Source: Calliopsis andreniformis (taxonomy: Eukaryota > Arthropoda > Insecta > Hymenoptera > Andrenidae). From it: a stretch of 64,000 bases of DNA. The position numbers and the translations under genes were made by a program. The stretch spans positions 6,240,961 to 6,304,960 of the forward strand of contig NC_135071.1 in the NCBI RefSeq assembly GCF_051401765.1. The letters run 5' to 3'. Shown one piece after another: positions 21,494 through 33,970 of the stretch. The notes below the pieces were generated by a model that made no database searches, had not been told where the DNA came from, and was given only the letters and a program-made list of their open reading frames with translations. The first letter of the stretch is position 1; each line of letters opens with the position of its first letter.

Positions 21494-21780
21494 TTGGTAG
21501 AGATTCTCAGATCCTCCCTTGCTAGTCATGTATAATCCCTTCCAAATTCTGCGTTGCTTTTTGACGGCTAATATCTTTTTATGGGCCTAGGCCCGCATCG
21601 TGTAGCGGTATACTCCAGAGGGAAGCATCTGCATCACAGATGAGCTATACCTGTCTACTGTATAAAGCTAAAGGGGTATTTACGTCGAGTGATACGTCCC
21701 CAGTATGAAACGGTAAATCTTTAATAACACCCCCCTGGTGATGTTTCCTCGATAAAAAAATAGTATTCCAACCAAAACCC
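21494..21780. repeat. Possible SINE-like or tRNA-like relic
   Basis: GCATCGTGTAGCGGTATACT at about 21594 resembles a tRNA A-box region, but no B-box, anticodon arm or acceptor stem pairs with it. The neighbouring block (GGTAGAGATTCTCAGATCCT, about 21497) is of unusual balanced composition. A degraded tRNA-derived SINE is possible. It is not a tRNA gene. Confidence 0.25.
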
Positions 21781-22079
21781 CAGCAATATTATAGTAAGTG
21801 GTATTCATAAAACCCAGCTACGAAAGGATTCTCTACTGTCCAAATAACCTGCCCCTCGACATACTAATTTTCTCCCTCCTACAATTGCTAAAATATAACA
21901 TAACGTAACATAAATTACGTATAACGAAAATGTGTATAAAATATTTTCTTAATACATAAGTATAAGTATGTAGTTATATGTATAGAATACATATACTATA
22001 ACACATCAATAAATACATATATTATAATACAATAACTTATACATATATATATATGTATATATATATAAACGATTTCGTG

Positions 22080-22668
22080 AAAGACTTCACGAAACGATTT
22101 CATACGAAGAACTTCGGTACGACAGTATCGTAAGAGCAACCAATGCAAACTTACAACGTAGAGCGGAATTGTTAGTTCCAACGTAGTTGTTAGTTTCAAC
22201 GCAGAGTTCTTGTGCCTACAAGAACATGGACTTCAATTCGAACATTTGATGTGACTTTTTCAGGAAATCGTTTGTGTTAATTTAGTCAAGGTTCCTAATT
22301 TGAATGTAATTTCGAGTCTTAATAATAAACACAAGTTATTATCACCCATTCAAGCAGATTGTCATTTCCTGTCAAAATTTTCATTTCTTTGCCTTCAAGG
22401 TCATCCGAAGGTCATGATATACTAAGTCGTTAAATTCATCTTGATACGGGCTACAATACTGTTAAGTCAAAAATACAATTACTATTTAAAAAAATGAAGG
22501 TGCCCCCGATAATAATAATAAAAAAAAATTTTTTCAAACTTTTTTTATTGTAATGTATAGCCAATCGAAAACTGATCAACTATTGTCTAAAATATTTTTT
22601 TGTCAGATTATCGCAAGTACTTCAAAAATCGTGAAAAGTGTTACGTGGGACACTGTATACTTATGCAT
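22080..22668 (+). mobile_element. Long-inverted-repeat transposon, one-armed copy
   Basis: Positions 22115-22255 correspond, in inverse orientation, to the transposase fragment at 42178-42310. 22273-22668 matches the right arm of the same element at 42313-42720 almost base by base, down to TTACGTGGGACACTGTATAC. The coding part carries a duplicated TTGTTAGTTyCAACG block that breaks the frame. The left arm is missing, replaced by TA-rich sequence and a hairpin near 22070-22100. Confidence 0.8.
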
Positions 22669-22813
22669 AAGTATACTACATTTCATTACTTCTTCAAACA
22701 TCATTATTTGTTCTAAAAATATATGTTGGCATTATATAAAATTACTAATTATATAGGTAGCTGGTTAGTAAAGATTAGTAAATTAAATGAAATTATAAAA
22801 AACAGCTAAGAAA

Positions 22814-23432
22814 TACAGGGTGTCCCAGAACTGGTAGTACAAGTGAAAAGGTGGTGATTACATATGAAAAAAGAAGTCAGAAATATAGAATAATTTTTTT
22901 CATTTCGTTCTGCGTTTTCTAGAAAATTGAGTTTGAATTATGACCAAGTATAAACGTACAGAAAGACAGGTTTTGGTGCTTGGAGGGCATACGGGTAAGG
23001 GAATCACTCTTGGTCTGACCAGTGACTGTCTCTATGGCAGTGATGCTCAGGAAGAGGGCCCGCGGGCGCCTGGCAATGTCTAAAATCGCTCGTGAACGGC
23101 CCAGTCCGAGCGGGTCCCCCACTCCTTGAGGAACAGCCTTAAAGTAGTTTCGACGGTTCCCCTCTCTGCTATTGAAGTCGACCTTGAAACCGCGAGCGAG
23201 CGATTCGAGCATTCTCGGCCGCTTGCGCTCGCCTCGTAGGTACTTGAGCATCGCTGCTCTACGGTACGCTAGAAGCAGTCCCCTTTCCCCGTTTACCCCT
23301 CAAATGCCAAAAACTGTACTTCAGTACACATTTATTCGGTTAAAATTCAAAGTCATTTTTTCGAAAACGAAGCATGATATCAAAAAATTTATTTAATCAC
23401 TCCCTTCCCGCTTGTACCACCAGTTTTGCAAC
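22814..23432. mobile_element. Long-inverted-repeat element with TACAGGGTG end
   Basis: It starts TACAGGGTGTCCCAGAACTG. The left arm (about 22827-23029) and right arm (about 23265-23427) are inverted copies: AACTGGTrGTACAAGyG, GyTCTGCGTTTTC-like, GGCAT...GGGTAA. No transposase remains. The centre is occupied by a different, nested element (23038-23256). Confidence 0.7.
23038..23256. mobile_element. Nested hAT-like MITE, 219 bp
   Basis: Ends are CAGTGATGCTCAGGAAG (left) and, read inward, CAGCGATGCTCAAGTAC (right), a CAGNG start typical of hAT. It is flanked by an 8-bp near-perfect duplication, CTCTATGG (23030-23037) and CTCTACGG (23257-23264), the hAT target-site length. The interior is GC-rich (GGGCCCGCGGGCGCC) and encodes nothing recognisable. 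Confidence 0.8.
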
Positions 23433-23739
23433 AAACTGTACATGTACTACTAAACTTGGACTCGAATCCGTACCAAAAAATTGTAGGATTCTGCGAATCC
23501 TGGTGTCACAAACGTTTTAAAAGTTTATGTACAAGTTTGTGAACAACTAATGTCATTAATTTAACTTCGACTTCTGTTTTTTTTCAAAAACTGGTTACCA
23601 TTTACAGATGAATTAAGCATGAAAAGTCTTTAATGGTAATGATCTATTCAACTTTCAAAATTTGACCGAAATCAATAAAAGACAGTTTTGGTCTCTTCCT
23701 TGTATAGACCGTTTTTAGAGAGCACAGCAAGCATACGCA

Positions 23740-24070
23740 ACCTGGTCGTGCGTTCGTTGGCATTCTGAATCATTCTCGATTCCTCGAGTTCACTACGGAC
23801 GCGTGTTAAGAATGATACATTATTTCCCATACGAATGTTTCTTTGCTGCGTAATGGGCGATAAATAACATAAATTAATGCCTTATTCTAGACATGTCGGT
23901 TATTTATGCCCCGGAATAACTTTATCCCGACGCGTGATTACCGGCAGACACGCAGCCCCGCGTTTCATCCCCTACCCCCCTTTTCCCTAACCTTAGAAGC
24001 CCTCTACCCGCAGTGTAGGTATGCACTTATTACTTACGCGTAATGCATCTCGGCAAGTTATATTGTTTAG
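23740..24070. other. Candidate conserved noncoding block
   Basis: Balanced composition with TAATG/TTATTTATG-type words (GATAAATAACATAAATTAAT near 23860) and CCGACGCGTGATTACC. Such homeodomain-like AT words in a GC-richer context are typical of insect developmental enhancers. Conservation cannot be tested here. Confidence 0.3.
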
Positions 24071-24289
24071 TGGGTTTAGATGACTTTGATTTCCGTCTGT
24101 ATTTTAGAATTTCAAGGTTTATGTATGTCCAAGATAAGATTGCAATGATTTGTACATTCTTACAATTAATGATATTATATTTTCAATGATGAAGTTGATA
24201 AAACATTGGTTATGTGGGAGAATGATTGCCGTTTGCATTAAATATCGTAACAATTAAGTGATATATATGTTTTAGTTTCCAAAGGAAAT

Positions 24290-24840
24290 GATTTCAAAAG
24301 GTATCAAATTTCCAAATTTTTAAACCCATAAATTTTCAAATTCTTTCTTTTTTTAATGTGAGATTCGTTTACGTATTAATTGTCATAGGTGTGTATTTGT
24401 TTGAAATATTTTAATTTAAAATAGCTATTATAATGTATAAATTTCTATAATTTAAATAAAATTTTAATAAGGATCCATTCATTTGATTCATTGCAATTCA
24501 TTTCTCTACCAACTGTTCAAATAGTCTTAACATAACTATTTCTTCTTGATTTCACGTAAAAAATTTAAGAAGAAGAGAAGTAAAAAAAATATCAGATATT
24601 GAAATTTCCAAATTCAAATATTTTTTAAATACACATTTAATTTAATAAAATTTTAGATTTTTGAGTCTACAATTTTTTTAAACACTCGAAATAATATTCA
24701 AATAAAAAACCGATGAAATTTACAAATGATTAAATTCTTGAAATTTCAGATTGTTTATTTTTTATATCTTTATACTCATTTCCATTTTCAATTTCGAATT
24801 CCCTAAATAGAATCTAAATTCGTATTTGATTTTAGTTGAG
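24290..24840 (+). repeat. Degenerate TTCAAATTTTC tract
   Basis: AT-rich tract with TTTCCAAATTTTTAAACC, AAATTTTCAAATTC and GAAATTTCCAAATTC words, + orientation. Confidence 0.5.
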
Positions 24841-25900
24841 TGTACTCAAACCACTATAATTATTAATTATATTATATCTAATAGTTTCATAACAATCTAA
24901 TAACAATAACAGATTTATTCTAAATTTTTAGTTAGTAATAAAATAGAATAACCGCATATCATATGTTATACACATATACGTATCTATGTATGTCCATAGA
25001 AAGAAAACGAATCACATAATCAATTTACACAGAACTACGGAACAGTTGTATGTATTGAATTCCGTGAACCGAAATTTCTTTCATAAAAACAAGTAAAAAT
25101 ACCCACTAATAGTTTAAAGCAATAATTGATGGATTCTTAACTATTCAATTGAAATAAATTTACTAAGGTTTTCATAAATGTATAAGTTAAACGTTGTTTC
25201 GGAGAAGACGTATGTATATACTGTGCTCTGCTCAAAAGATGATCCCCGAAATGTATGCAGGCCTAATTGATCAAAGTGGAAAAGAACACCCCCCATCTCA
25301 CATATACTTTCGGCTCTCGCATAGGATTTGCCATGGCAGCCACGCATACAATGTAGCTCGAGAGACCCTCTTGCCCCTGTGGTGTCCCAGGGATCATCTT
25401 TTAAGCGAAACACAGTACATACGTAGCTACTAGTACAGGCAGTTACACGTATGTTATACAACAGACCATTTCACTTGTGCATATATACACATTATTTCTT
25501 GTTTATGAACATCTAAAGACTGTTTAGCATTTCCCCGTTGGAAAAATAATAGTTTCTCTCATATTTTGTTCGTATCACGTCGGTGTACATTGATTGAATT
25601 AAATGCTTGCGCCTGTTTCACTCATGATTTAGCGCAGGAACAAATTTTTCTGACGCATATCGACTCGCAACAAGGAGAAATATTGTAAAACATAAACTTA
25701 ATAACCTGGAAATAAGATTTAGGTTGAAACATTTTCCGTTTTATATTTTACTGGTGCGGTTACCTTAGATTTTATATTTGCTGGATAACATTACGGGCAT
25801 TAAAGAGGATTGATTGTTGAAACGTAGAATAGTAATAGTGATTTTTCACCACTGGCTCTGGGCTCTCTAACGAGTTTACAACAAAGGCACTTTACGCTGA
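24841..25900. other. Intergenic, nothing supported
   Basis: Positions 25190-25440 have overlapping frames on both strands with ATGATCCCCGAAATG / AGGGATCATCTTTT inverted words (GGGATCAT at 25391 against ATGATCCC at 25239), so a weak hairpin or short inverted repeat is possible. No gene. Confidence 0.3.
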
Positions 25901-25904
25901 TAAA

Positions 25905-26190
25905 ATACTAAAAATTTTCAAATTTCCAAATTTGAAAATTCTCTTACCTTCAAATAGTTACTTAAATTGTATTGTGTTAATTAAGTTGTATTTAATTTCT
26001 TAAAAACTCAGATTTTTAAGTATTTAACTATCAAGTTTCTAAATTCAAACTTACAAAATTTTAAATCTTCAAATTTGCAAAGTTTCAAACATTCTAATCA
26101 TAAAAATGTCAAATTTTTTAATTTCCAGATATACAAATTTATTAATGCAGAAGTCTTTAAATTTACAAGGCTTGGAATCTTTAAATCTTC
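25905..26190 (+). repeat. Degenerate TTCAAATTTTC tract
   Basis: Tract of AATTTTCAAATTTCCAAATT, TTTTAAATCTTCAAATTTGC and related words, + orientation. Confidence 0.6.
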
Positions 26191-26865
26191 GAATTGTTTC
26201 ATATTGCGACAAAGTTCGTTTTGGTCTCATCTTTTTTAATCAAATCATTTAAAAATTGTATTGGAGATGGAGACTTCTGCTTATGTGGAAAGACTGTTTA
26301 TTCGTTTAATGGTCTACGATAACTGACTGAATGGGGGGTTCTTCTTTATGCGTCTTTCATCCTCAGAAAAAGAGAGGGAAACAGGGTAATCTTTACCGTC
26401 TCCTACTCATTTCCTCTCAGTATAACGCGCCCACCCAAATTCAAATGTATCCCGTTATTTAGAAAGACATTAAAGACACGAATCAACCGCGACAATGTGA
26501 TTTCAAAAAAAGAACCCTTATGACCGCCATAGACATAGTATCAAGGATTTTAAAAATCCTTGACTGCTCACTCTCGCTCGTGTCAAAATGATTGAACTGT
26601 CCCTGGGTGGCCTTGTTTGCACTACCTGGAGTAGGTCAGACAATGGGCTATTAAATGGCATTAAATAGTTTTCACTATAATTCATAGTTTCAAATAGTTT
26701 TCAAAAATGAAAAATTCAAATTATCGAATCGCTAACATTACAAACTTTCAGTTTTCAAGAAAAGCAAGAGAATACCTTCGTGCTTACATCAAGTCAGAAT
26801 TATAGTCTCAAAGAAATATAAGTGTCCAAGTGAGATCATATCGAGGCAACACTATACAAGTCCAT

Positions 26866-27092
26866 TTTATCAGTACTATCTTTATTCAACATCACAACTT
26901 GAAACTAACGAAAACTGTAAAGAATATGAGGAATTCGTTTTAAACAATAAAATTTATACAGAAACATGGTGTACCATTAACCTTGTACATATATAAAGCG
27001 ACTTTAACAGTACTATCAATAATAACAGTACAAACTCATAATTTGAAATTAGTTAAGAATTTAAAGAATATGATACACTCGTTTCTAAGATT
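26866..27092 (+). repeat. Direct repeat, two units ~143 bp apart
   Basis: CAGTACTATC starts both units (26867 and about 27011), and both contain a TTTGAAATTAG/TTGAAACTAACG block, TAAAGAATATGA and CGTTT. The units may be decayed members of the TACAGTATTGTCTCG family, since the first one is preceded by ATCGAGGCAACACTATACAA. Confidence 0.45.
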
Positions 27093-27179
27093 CATTCAGT
27101 TATCATTCACAAAAAAACTATAAATGGTTTACATAGAAAGATAACTGCTTTAAGACACTGTGAGTTGGTCAGCCATCTC

Positions 27180-27930
27180 CACTAATCACAGTCCTACTAT
27201 AAACCCGTTCCTATGAAGGCCGCCGAACAAGAGCTGTTAATAGCGTTACAGATGACTTCGAGTAACCCCTGTTAGGTTCGAGGCTGCCTTGAAGAATCCC
27301 GTGGAAGGAGGTTGCTCGGTGAGTTATGGACTCGACGGGGCAACGTGGCCGCCGCAACATTAATTGGTTCTATCGCTCAAACGAACACATGTCGGATTAC
27401 TCGTCCTGCTCCGTTAGTACATATACATACGTCAAGCGGCGGCACCGTCGACGAGGATGATAAAGGGTAAGAAGAGGGGATATGAGTAAAGAGGGGGATC
27501 GAAGAAAAGGCAGCAGCCAACAACGGCGACGGCAACGGCGGAAGAAGATGAAGGAAACGTGGAAGGTGAAAAAGGAAAGACAAGATCGAGACAAGTCTGT
27601 TCTTTCATTAATCAGCGATTAAGCCCCTGGCCTCAGCCTTTATGAATTATTATGATACCACATCTCACGACATCGCCATCAGTCACGACTCGTCGTGTAT
27701 CTCAGTAACTATCTCCGGGGCTGCCTGGCAGACGGGTTTATATTTATCACGGTCATCTTTTCAGCATGCTTGATTTATCTTCCCCGTATTATCATCTGGC
27801 ACTTTGACATTTTGTTTGAATGGATAAGAGCAGCTAATGTCGCTTCGCCTCGGGGGCATGCACGTACATGTAAGTGCGTAATACGCATGCCCGAAGGCTG
27901 GGGATGAGGGTGAAGTATGTTAGGTTAAAT
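27180..27930. other. GC-richer noncoding island
   Basis: The longest island in this part. It includes a purine-rich stretch (27440-27600, GGCGACGGCAACGGCGG) and a block at 27680-27850 with TTTATATTTATCACGG and CATGCTTGATTTATC words. Frames on both strands have no domains. Likely regulatory or an untranslated exon. Confidence 0.35.
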
Positions 27931-28036
27931 GTGTGGATGTGCAGTGAGATCTGTGTTTGAACGTCTTTTACTGATAGGATTAGCAAACTTTTTTACTTGT
28001 TCGTAGGAAATGAAATTTATTGAGAAGAGATACTAT

Positions 28037-28112
28037 TACAGCGCTGCCTCAATACAAGCTCGAAAGGACTCTCATGTATTCTTAGAAGTACAGTATTGTC
28101 TCGGTACAAGTT
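28037..28112 (+). repeat. Recurrent TACAGTATTGTCTCG motif, pair
   Basis: Copies start at 28037 (TACAGCGCTGCCTCAATACA) and 28089 (TACAGTATTGTCTCGGTACA), 52 bp apart. The second is followed by CACAAGTTGTAATTAG, an extension also seen at 50.99 kb. Confidence 0.7.
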
Positions 28113-28199
28113 CACAAGTTGTAATTAGTTACGAACTTTTGTAGAAAGATTTACAATATATTAAACATCGGACAATATTTAGATGTTCACTTAATGACA

Positions 28200-28450
28200 T
28201 TATTTTGTATTTCTTAACTTTCACATTTAATAGTTTTTAAGTGTTCGTGTTTTCATATTTTAAAATTTTGAAATTTTTGAAGTTACAAACTTTAAAATTT
28301 TCACATTTTTAAATCTTTAAATTTTCAATTTCTTAAAGTTCAAATTTTTCATATTTTCAAGTTCCTGAATAAGTACTCAAATTACTAACTTCAATAACTT
28401 TCAAATTTTTTAATGTTCAAGTTCTTAAGTAGATACTCATTAAACATTAA
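28200..28450 (+). repeat. Degenerate TTCAAATTTTC tract
   Basis: Dense tract: TTTTAAATCTTTAAATTTTC, TTCAAATTTTTCATATTTTC and similar, + orientation, shortly downstream of a TACAGTATTGTCTCG pair. Confidence 0.65.
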
Positions 28451-28689
28451 AAAATGTTACTAAATTTATTCAATTAAATTATTATGCATTCCTCATTTTA
28501 ATCATTTTATTTCTATTTTCATTTGTTTATTAGCACTAAAATTTCATTTTACATTTCCTGACCATCCGTCACTCTCTCTTTCTGTCTTTGCTTGCAAAAC
28601 ATCTATTTCCTCACTTTTAGCTTCTAACTTACGCTTTCACAGATTTATACGATAAGCTATATAACGTTGATAAATGAAAGTTAGTGCAA

Positions 28690-28970
28690 CTCCACCACGA
28701 TCTACGTTCTTGCAACAAAAGAATCGCGTTGTTCCATAAACATCGAATACAAAATAAGGAAACTTATTAGTCATCCATATTCAGAAACACATTTTCTATC
28801 GACTACCATACAACGTGGCAGCCAGTACATTAATCACGTCCAGTGACATTTTGACATATGCTGTTATTAATGCTTTTTCCTGCCTTACTTATTGGCTTCC
28901 TGCTTGATAACGTCATTCGTTCTAACGCAAATCATTGTTGGCGATTAATCACTTTCAGTAATTGTAATTA
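28690..28970. other. Candidate conserved noncoding block
   Basis: Balanced composition with ATTAATCACG, GTTATTAATGC and GGCGATTAATCAC words spaced closely (28830-28955), resembling clustered homeodomain sites. No coding signal. Confidence 0.3.
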
Positions 28971-29399
28971 TTTAGATCGTTACGAAATCCTTTGGTAAAA
29001 TAATTTTCAACTGGGCAAATATTAGACTACTGATGAAATTTTAAATGATATACTCTTCAATAAATTTATTTTGTAGGGCACTTGAAACCTAAAGATTGGA
29101 AATAGCTTTTGCACTTTCTTTTTAGCACTTTATATTTTTAACACACCTTTTAATAACTAACAATGATTTGCATTCAAATAATACAAATGCAAGAATGATC
29201 TAAAGTAGATAAGAATAGATCAATATATTATAAGATAGTCAAGATCTCTTCGAGAAGAAGGCTGCCATAACAGTTCCAACGCTGTACCTACCTATACGGC
29301 CTTAATTGTATTTATGCACCGTTTTATTTTACACATTAGATTTTTGTGCAAATCTCCGATAAATCTGTCGGCATTAATAATCATAAGTGTAAGTTACAA

Positions 29400-29840
29400 T
29401 CGAACCAATAGCCCAATAAATGCTGCGACGAGGTTACCGACGAAGAAGGAACGAGGGGGAATAGAAGGCTGAGGATTAACGCTAATCAAGAATAAATTAT
29501 TTATAATCGTTTTGAACATCCTCTTCACGAGCAGGTCTCCGTTCGAGGTGAGGGGGGGGATTTAATTTATTGGACGGCCGAAAAGACATTGCGCGTAAGC
29601 GCATAACTTGTGTTTATCAGAATCCGGCCATTTACTCTTGAAACATATTACCGGTTTATCTGTCGGTCGGATGGCTATTTTATTTTAGGAACGTTTCGAA
29701 TCGTGCACAGAATGTACGTTTGGAATATATTCGCGTGCTAATACATTCGTACACGTGAGAAAGGAGCGCTGGCGGCGAGTTGCTCTACCTGTTAGGGCTA
29801 ACATCGAGGTCTAAGCAATTTGAGCGTCGCAAAATGTTTT
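29400..29840. other. Candidate conserved noncoding block
   Basis: GC-richer block containing AATAAATTATTTATAATCG, a G-run, TTTAATTTATTGGACGGCCG and a GCGCGTAAGCGC palindrome-like word. Possible enhancer. No coding signal. Confidence 0.35.
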
Positions 29841-30733
29841 GAAATAGCTTTCTGACCGCGAAAACATTAAACATTAAAATGTTAACTACGTCTGGTTATT
29901 TAATTTTTGATGTCATTAAACTCCTAAATCCTTGAGTGTTCAAAGATATTACTTAGGAGGCTTTTTTTCTTGTAGTAAACGGTGATATTAACACTACATT
30001 ATTTTATCCTTCGAGGAGTTTATGCAAGAAGATGTGTATTTTATTTTTGTAAAATAAAATTGAAAACATGTATAATAGTTTCAAGTAAGCGTATACAAGA
30101 ATGACCAAGTTTCTAATGCATTTATTTTAGTTTTTGGAATAGAAATCGTCATCCTGATGAACCGACACCTTTCACTGTACCTATGGACAGGGATGTTCAA
30201 TTTTTTGATTGAAGTTAAAATTAGTTGCTACTTCTTGCTACCTTTTCCTGAATATAATTTTAAAATTCATGGATAAGCTGCAGACTGCCTACAAATGCAC
30301 AACACCTAGCATTTGACTATTTGAAAGTATCTGCAAAGTATATGGGGACTACTCCAAAGTTAAGCTGTCTTTGTAAGAATTATTTTTAGTTTTATTATCG
30401 TGTAATAAAATGCTCTTAAGCGATCTATCCACATGATTATACTGTAGCTAATATCTTGAAAACTTTAAAAATTGAAATAATACATTTTCAAAGTAAACAA
30501 AATAATAAATTTACATTGTAGATATAATGTACATAAACTCAGACATTTATAATGCATTTTCAAAATTTTCGTCTTTTTTAGATAAACAATTTAATTATGT
30601 ATTTCAAATCCATAAAAGAAATAATTATAGAAAGCTTTACTCGTTAATAAAGTAACTTGTTCTGAATGACTTTCTACATTTTGAAGATGGCATAGTATAT
30701 TTTTTGGGGACTAGCAGCCGTTTCAGTGCATTT

Positions 30734-30756
30734 TAGCGTTGTCTCGATACAAACTT
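30734..30756 (+). repeat. Recurrent TACAGTATTGTCTCG motif, single copy
   Basis: TAGCGTTGTCTCGATACAAA lies about 30 bases before an AT-rich TTCAAATTTTC tract. Confidence 0.55.
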
Positions 30757-30789
30757 GCATTTCAGATCTAGGCAGGAGTATAGAAACCA

Positions 30790-31060
30790 TACTATTCTCA
30801 AATTTTCAATTTTCATACTTTTAAATTCCATAACTCTAAGTAGTTTGACAAAATTATGGAGTTAAGAAATCTTTTTGAAATCTTTTGAGCTCCAAATATC
30901 AAATTTAAAGTCTTTAAGTTTTTAAATTTGACAGTTCCTAAATTTTCAAACACACATATTTTTTAATTTTCAAATTTTTGAATTTTTAAATTCCTATAAC
31001 TTCATACTATAAAATTGTCATATTTTTAAACCTTTCAAATATTTAGTACACAAACACAAA
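30790..31060 (+). repeat. Degenerate TTCAAATTTTC tract
   Basis: CTCAAATTTTCAATTTTCAT, TTTTTCAAATTTTTGAATTT and similar words, + orientation. Confidence 0.6.
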
Positions 31061-31069
31061 GTTTTGTTT

Positions 31070-33010
31070 ACCCCACTCTCCCCAAACTTCTAATTAATAA
31101 ACACATATGTACGTATATTACTGTAGCAGTATTATAACATAGTGTGTTAATATTGTTAGTTTTAGGCAGATTTATAAGGAACAAAATCTTCTAATTTAAA
31201 GTTTTATAATCAGACAAATGCTTTCAAAATTTTGCTAAGTGTCAGCTGACCAAGATAAAATTAAAATGTTACTTAAAATGTTCCAAGAAGATCTCTGCAA
31301 TTAACATAATAACTAACATAGGACAGTAGCTTCAAGTTTACCTATTGTTTAAACCTTCAAGGTAGAATATACTATATGTATACATATATCTAAGGCTTAG
31401 AAAAATGAAAAACTCCTAGTACTGACTCATATGATAGTAATCTCTCTAACATAACTTATACAAAATAGGGATATTTTACTCACAATCAATAAGAAGGTAC
31501 CACAGAATAGAAGCTTCAAATTTAAGTATGTACCTATTAATATCTTTAAAACTTCAAGGTGGTATACCCCCATAAAGGCTTAACAAACATAGCAGCCAAG
31601 TTAGAACATAATGATGTACAGTATTTAAACAACCATTTAATTTAATTTAGGCTTATTACATAATACGACATTTTTGAACTACATATTTTTATTATAATCT
31701 CGAAATTTTAAAAATAATAACTAAATTGTTTAATAAAGGAACAGAAATTTAAGAGTTGCATTAATTCTATTATTTTTTATATTATATTTAATCACATTTA
31801 TCAGAAAGTTTATTGACGATTTATCGACCTAATCCGCGGATCGTGTGCAGATGGTCCCTTCTGCATCTCTTTTGATTTGGGACATTGTTCATCATTCCGA
31901 TGCACAAACCTCTGTGGTACTTGACAACAAGCGATGAGATGACGGAGCCAAACTCATGGACCACTCTTTCTCGTATGGCTAAATTAACACTTCGTCATTA
32001 CATACTATACATTGTCGATAAGTCGGCACTCGAAAGAAAAGCAGGTTTGATTGGTTATTTCAGGTACAGTAAAATCTCCTGCCTACCTTTACTAGTAGGC
32101 ATCGAATACGTCTTTTTGTTTTAATATTTAAATACGTGCATGTATGTTCAAGAGTAAGGATTCGTCGCTAATTCGTAGACGAAATGAGACAGGGCTGCGC
32201 AGAACTTACGAAGTATGTATGTAAGTGCTCACTCCTCTTGCTTCTATAGCGCTACGAGTGTCAATTTACTAATAATACACAGTACATACAGTATGTACAT
32301 GTACATTTTCTAATAAATCTATTGCTATTTTCAATCACTGTTCCCTTTTTTCGTAGTTTACTTATTAAAGTAAAGATGTCCAAAGAATGCATCCGTAGGC
32401 GTACAGCGATATTCAAGAACTCTTGCGAACGTGTCTCCAAGTAGCTACTCCACTTTTCAAGAAGCCACTTTGGTAAGGGTCTTATTTGGGTTTCCTGAGA
32501 ATGTAAAGTAAGGATTTTATGATTGTAACAACTACAAACCCACTCACAAGACGCAACAAAAACTTACAACATTTTGTATTGTATATTTATACACTGAATT
32601 GTAATAATAATTTAGTCTGTAACAAAAATATTTGAATTTTCTTTTGGTTTTCAAGACTGTCACCTCTAACCACAGTATGTGGTTATAAATAAATATTAAT
32701 TGCTTTTATTGTTAAAATGTATTTCTTAATTTAAAAGAAATGACACAATTAAATGAAAGTCCTCTTGAAATAAAACAAATATTTAATACTAAAAATAGCT
32801 TCCACGATAACGATTAATAAATATAATTCGTTTCTATAAAAATAGGTGAATATTAGAAAATTCAGAATGCTGTATTCGTGATTCTTTTATAAAAAAAAGA
32901 TTTTTTAATATTCACAAGTTTATTATTATTCGAAAATGTTTTTAAATAAAATTAGTTCCCTCGTGTAATGTCAGAAATTCTCAAGAAGCGAAATGTCAGC
33001 TGCTATTGTA
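31070..33010. other. AT-rich intergenic, nothing recognised
   Basis: Contains CTTCAAGGTRGTATAC words at 31357 and 31553 that may be a weak direct repeat. The 79-codon frame at 31885-32124 shows no motif. No gene is supported. Confidence 0.35.
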
Positions 33011-33011
33011 G

Positions 33012-33065
33012 TATACAGGGTGATCCACCTAAAGGTAACCATTTAGATATCTCCCTCAACTGTAA
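33012..33065 (+). mobile_element. TACAGGGTG transposon end, remnant
   Basis: TATACAGGGTGATCCACCTA opens a stretch of about 300 bases of unrecognised sequence. The end resembles 45232 (CTACAGGGTGATCGCG). No partner end was identified. Confidence 0.4.
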
Positions 33066-33668
33066 TGATTAAAAAATATTGTATATGCAATATTTATGAA
33101 ATTAAAAGACTAATACACTGCAAAAGATATTTTTGTGCCAAGGGCACTTTTTTTTGGAGACTACAAGGTCATCAATGTTTTTTTGCACATGAGTATAGAT
33201 ACTTTTTTCCCTTGCATATGGTAGTTAACAGTAAAATATATTCAACGATGTATAATGATACGACCATGAAATAACCTTTGACACACAAAAATTAAAAGTC
33301 AACATAAAATTTGTTTCCATTAGGATCAAACACATTTATACACATACATCTGCAAACTCTCTTCTATCACTGTTAAGGTCTGTGATCTTGATGGAAATAA
33401 GGCTGATCACCATAAGTCTGGGTAAACAGAATCAGTCGAGATGTTCAATTATTCATTATGACAAAACAAATCACATCTTACTTATCTATCCTTGCTTTAT
33501 CAGAATCTGTCAATCTTGAACAAACGCAAACGCTTACGGACATGCTTAGTTTAAATAATGTTTTATTTGAGTTAACGTACTCAAATAATCACTAAAATAA
33601 CAACTTATTTGACATAACTGGATGATAAACTAAATTAATTATTAAAATTCGACAAGTTTGTAAGTTCA

Positions 33669-33670
<2 letters not shown>

Positions 33671-33699
<29 letters not shown>
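33671..33699. repeat. (TA)n microsatellite
   Basis: Uninterrupted TA run of about 29 bases. Confidence 0.9.
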
Positions 33700-33702
<3 letters not shown>

Positions 33703-33724
33703 AGCCGTATTTAGATTAGAATGT

Positions 33725-33970
33725 CGTCAAGCTTTTTAAATCTTTCTATTACAGAACTTAGGTATGTATGTTCCTCTACAAAATCTATAGTATGTAATAT
33801 AAATCGTTGAAAATATTACCTTTCACGAACAGGGAAAACATCAGCCGCTAAATGGTGTTCTTCAAAACATATACAAGTAACGCTTTAATAAAGAATCCTT
33901 AAAGATTGAGGAACTCAAAGAAACCAAGAATTATGTAATAAGAAATGATAAAAATTATGACATTTTTGCA
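33725..33970 (-). repeat. Coding-like repeat shared with 54.5 kb, copy 1
   Basis: Colinear with about 54495-54745. The minus strand of both copies keeps one frame: here FVEEHTYLSSVIERFKKLDD, at 54.5 kb FVKEGAYLDFVIDRLKKFDD. Both are preceded by FVKG and a GTAATATT/GTGATATT donor-like site. A further minus frame upstream here has a hydrophobic stretch (IIFIISYYIILGFF). This may be a relic of a duplicated gene or transposon exon. The family is not recognised. Confidence 0.5.

Noticed and set aside
21594..21660. tRNA gene candidate (GTGTAGCGGTATACT)
   Set aside because: No acceptor stem pairing, no B-box and no anticodon arm. At most a tRNA-derived relic.
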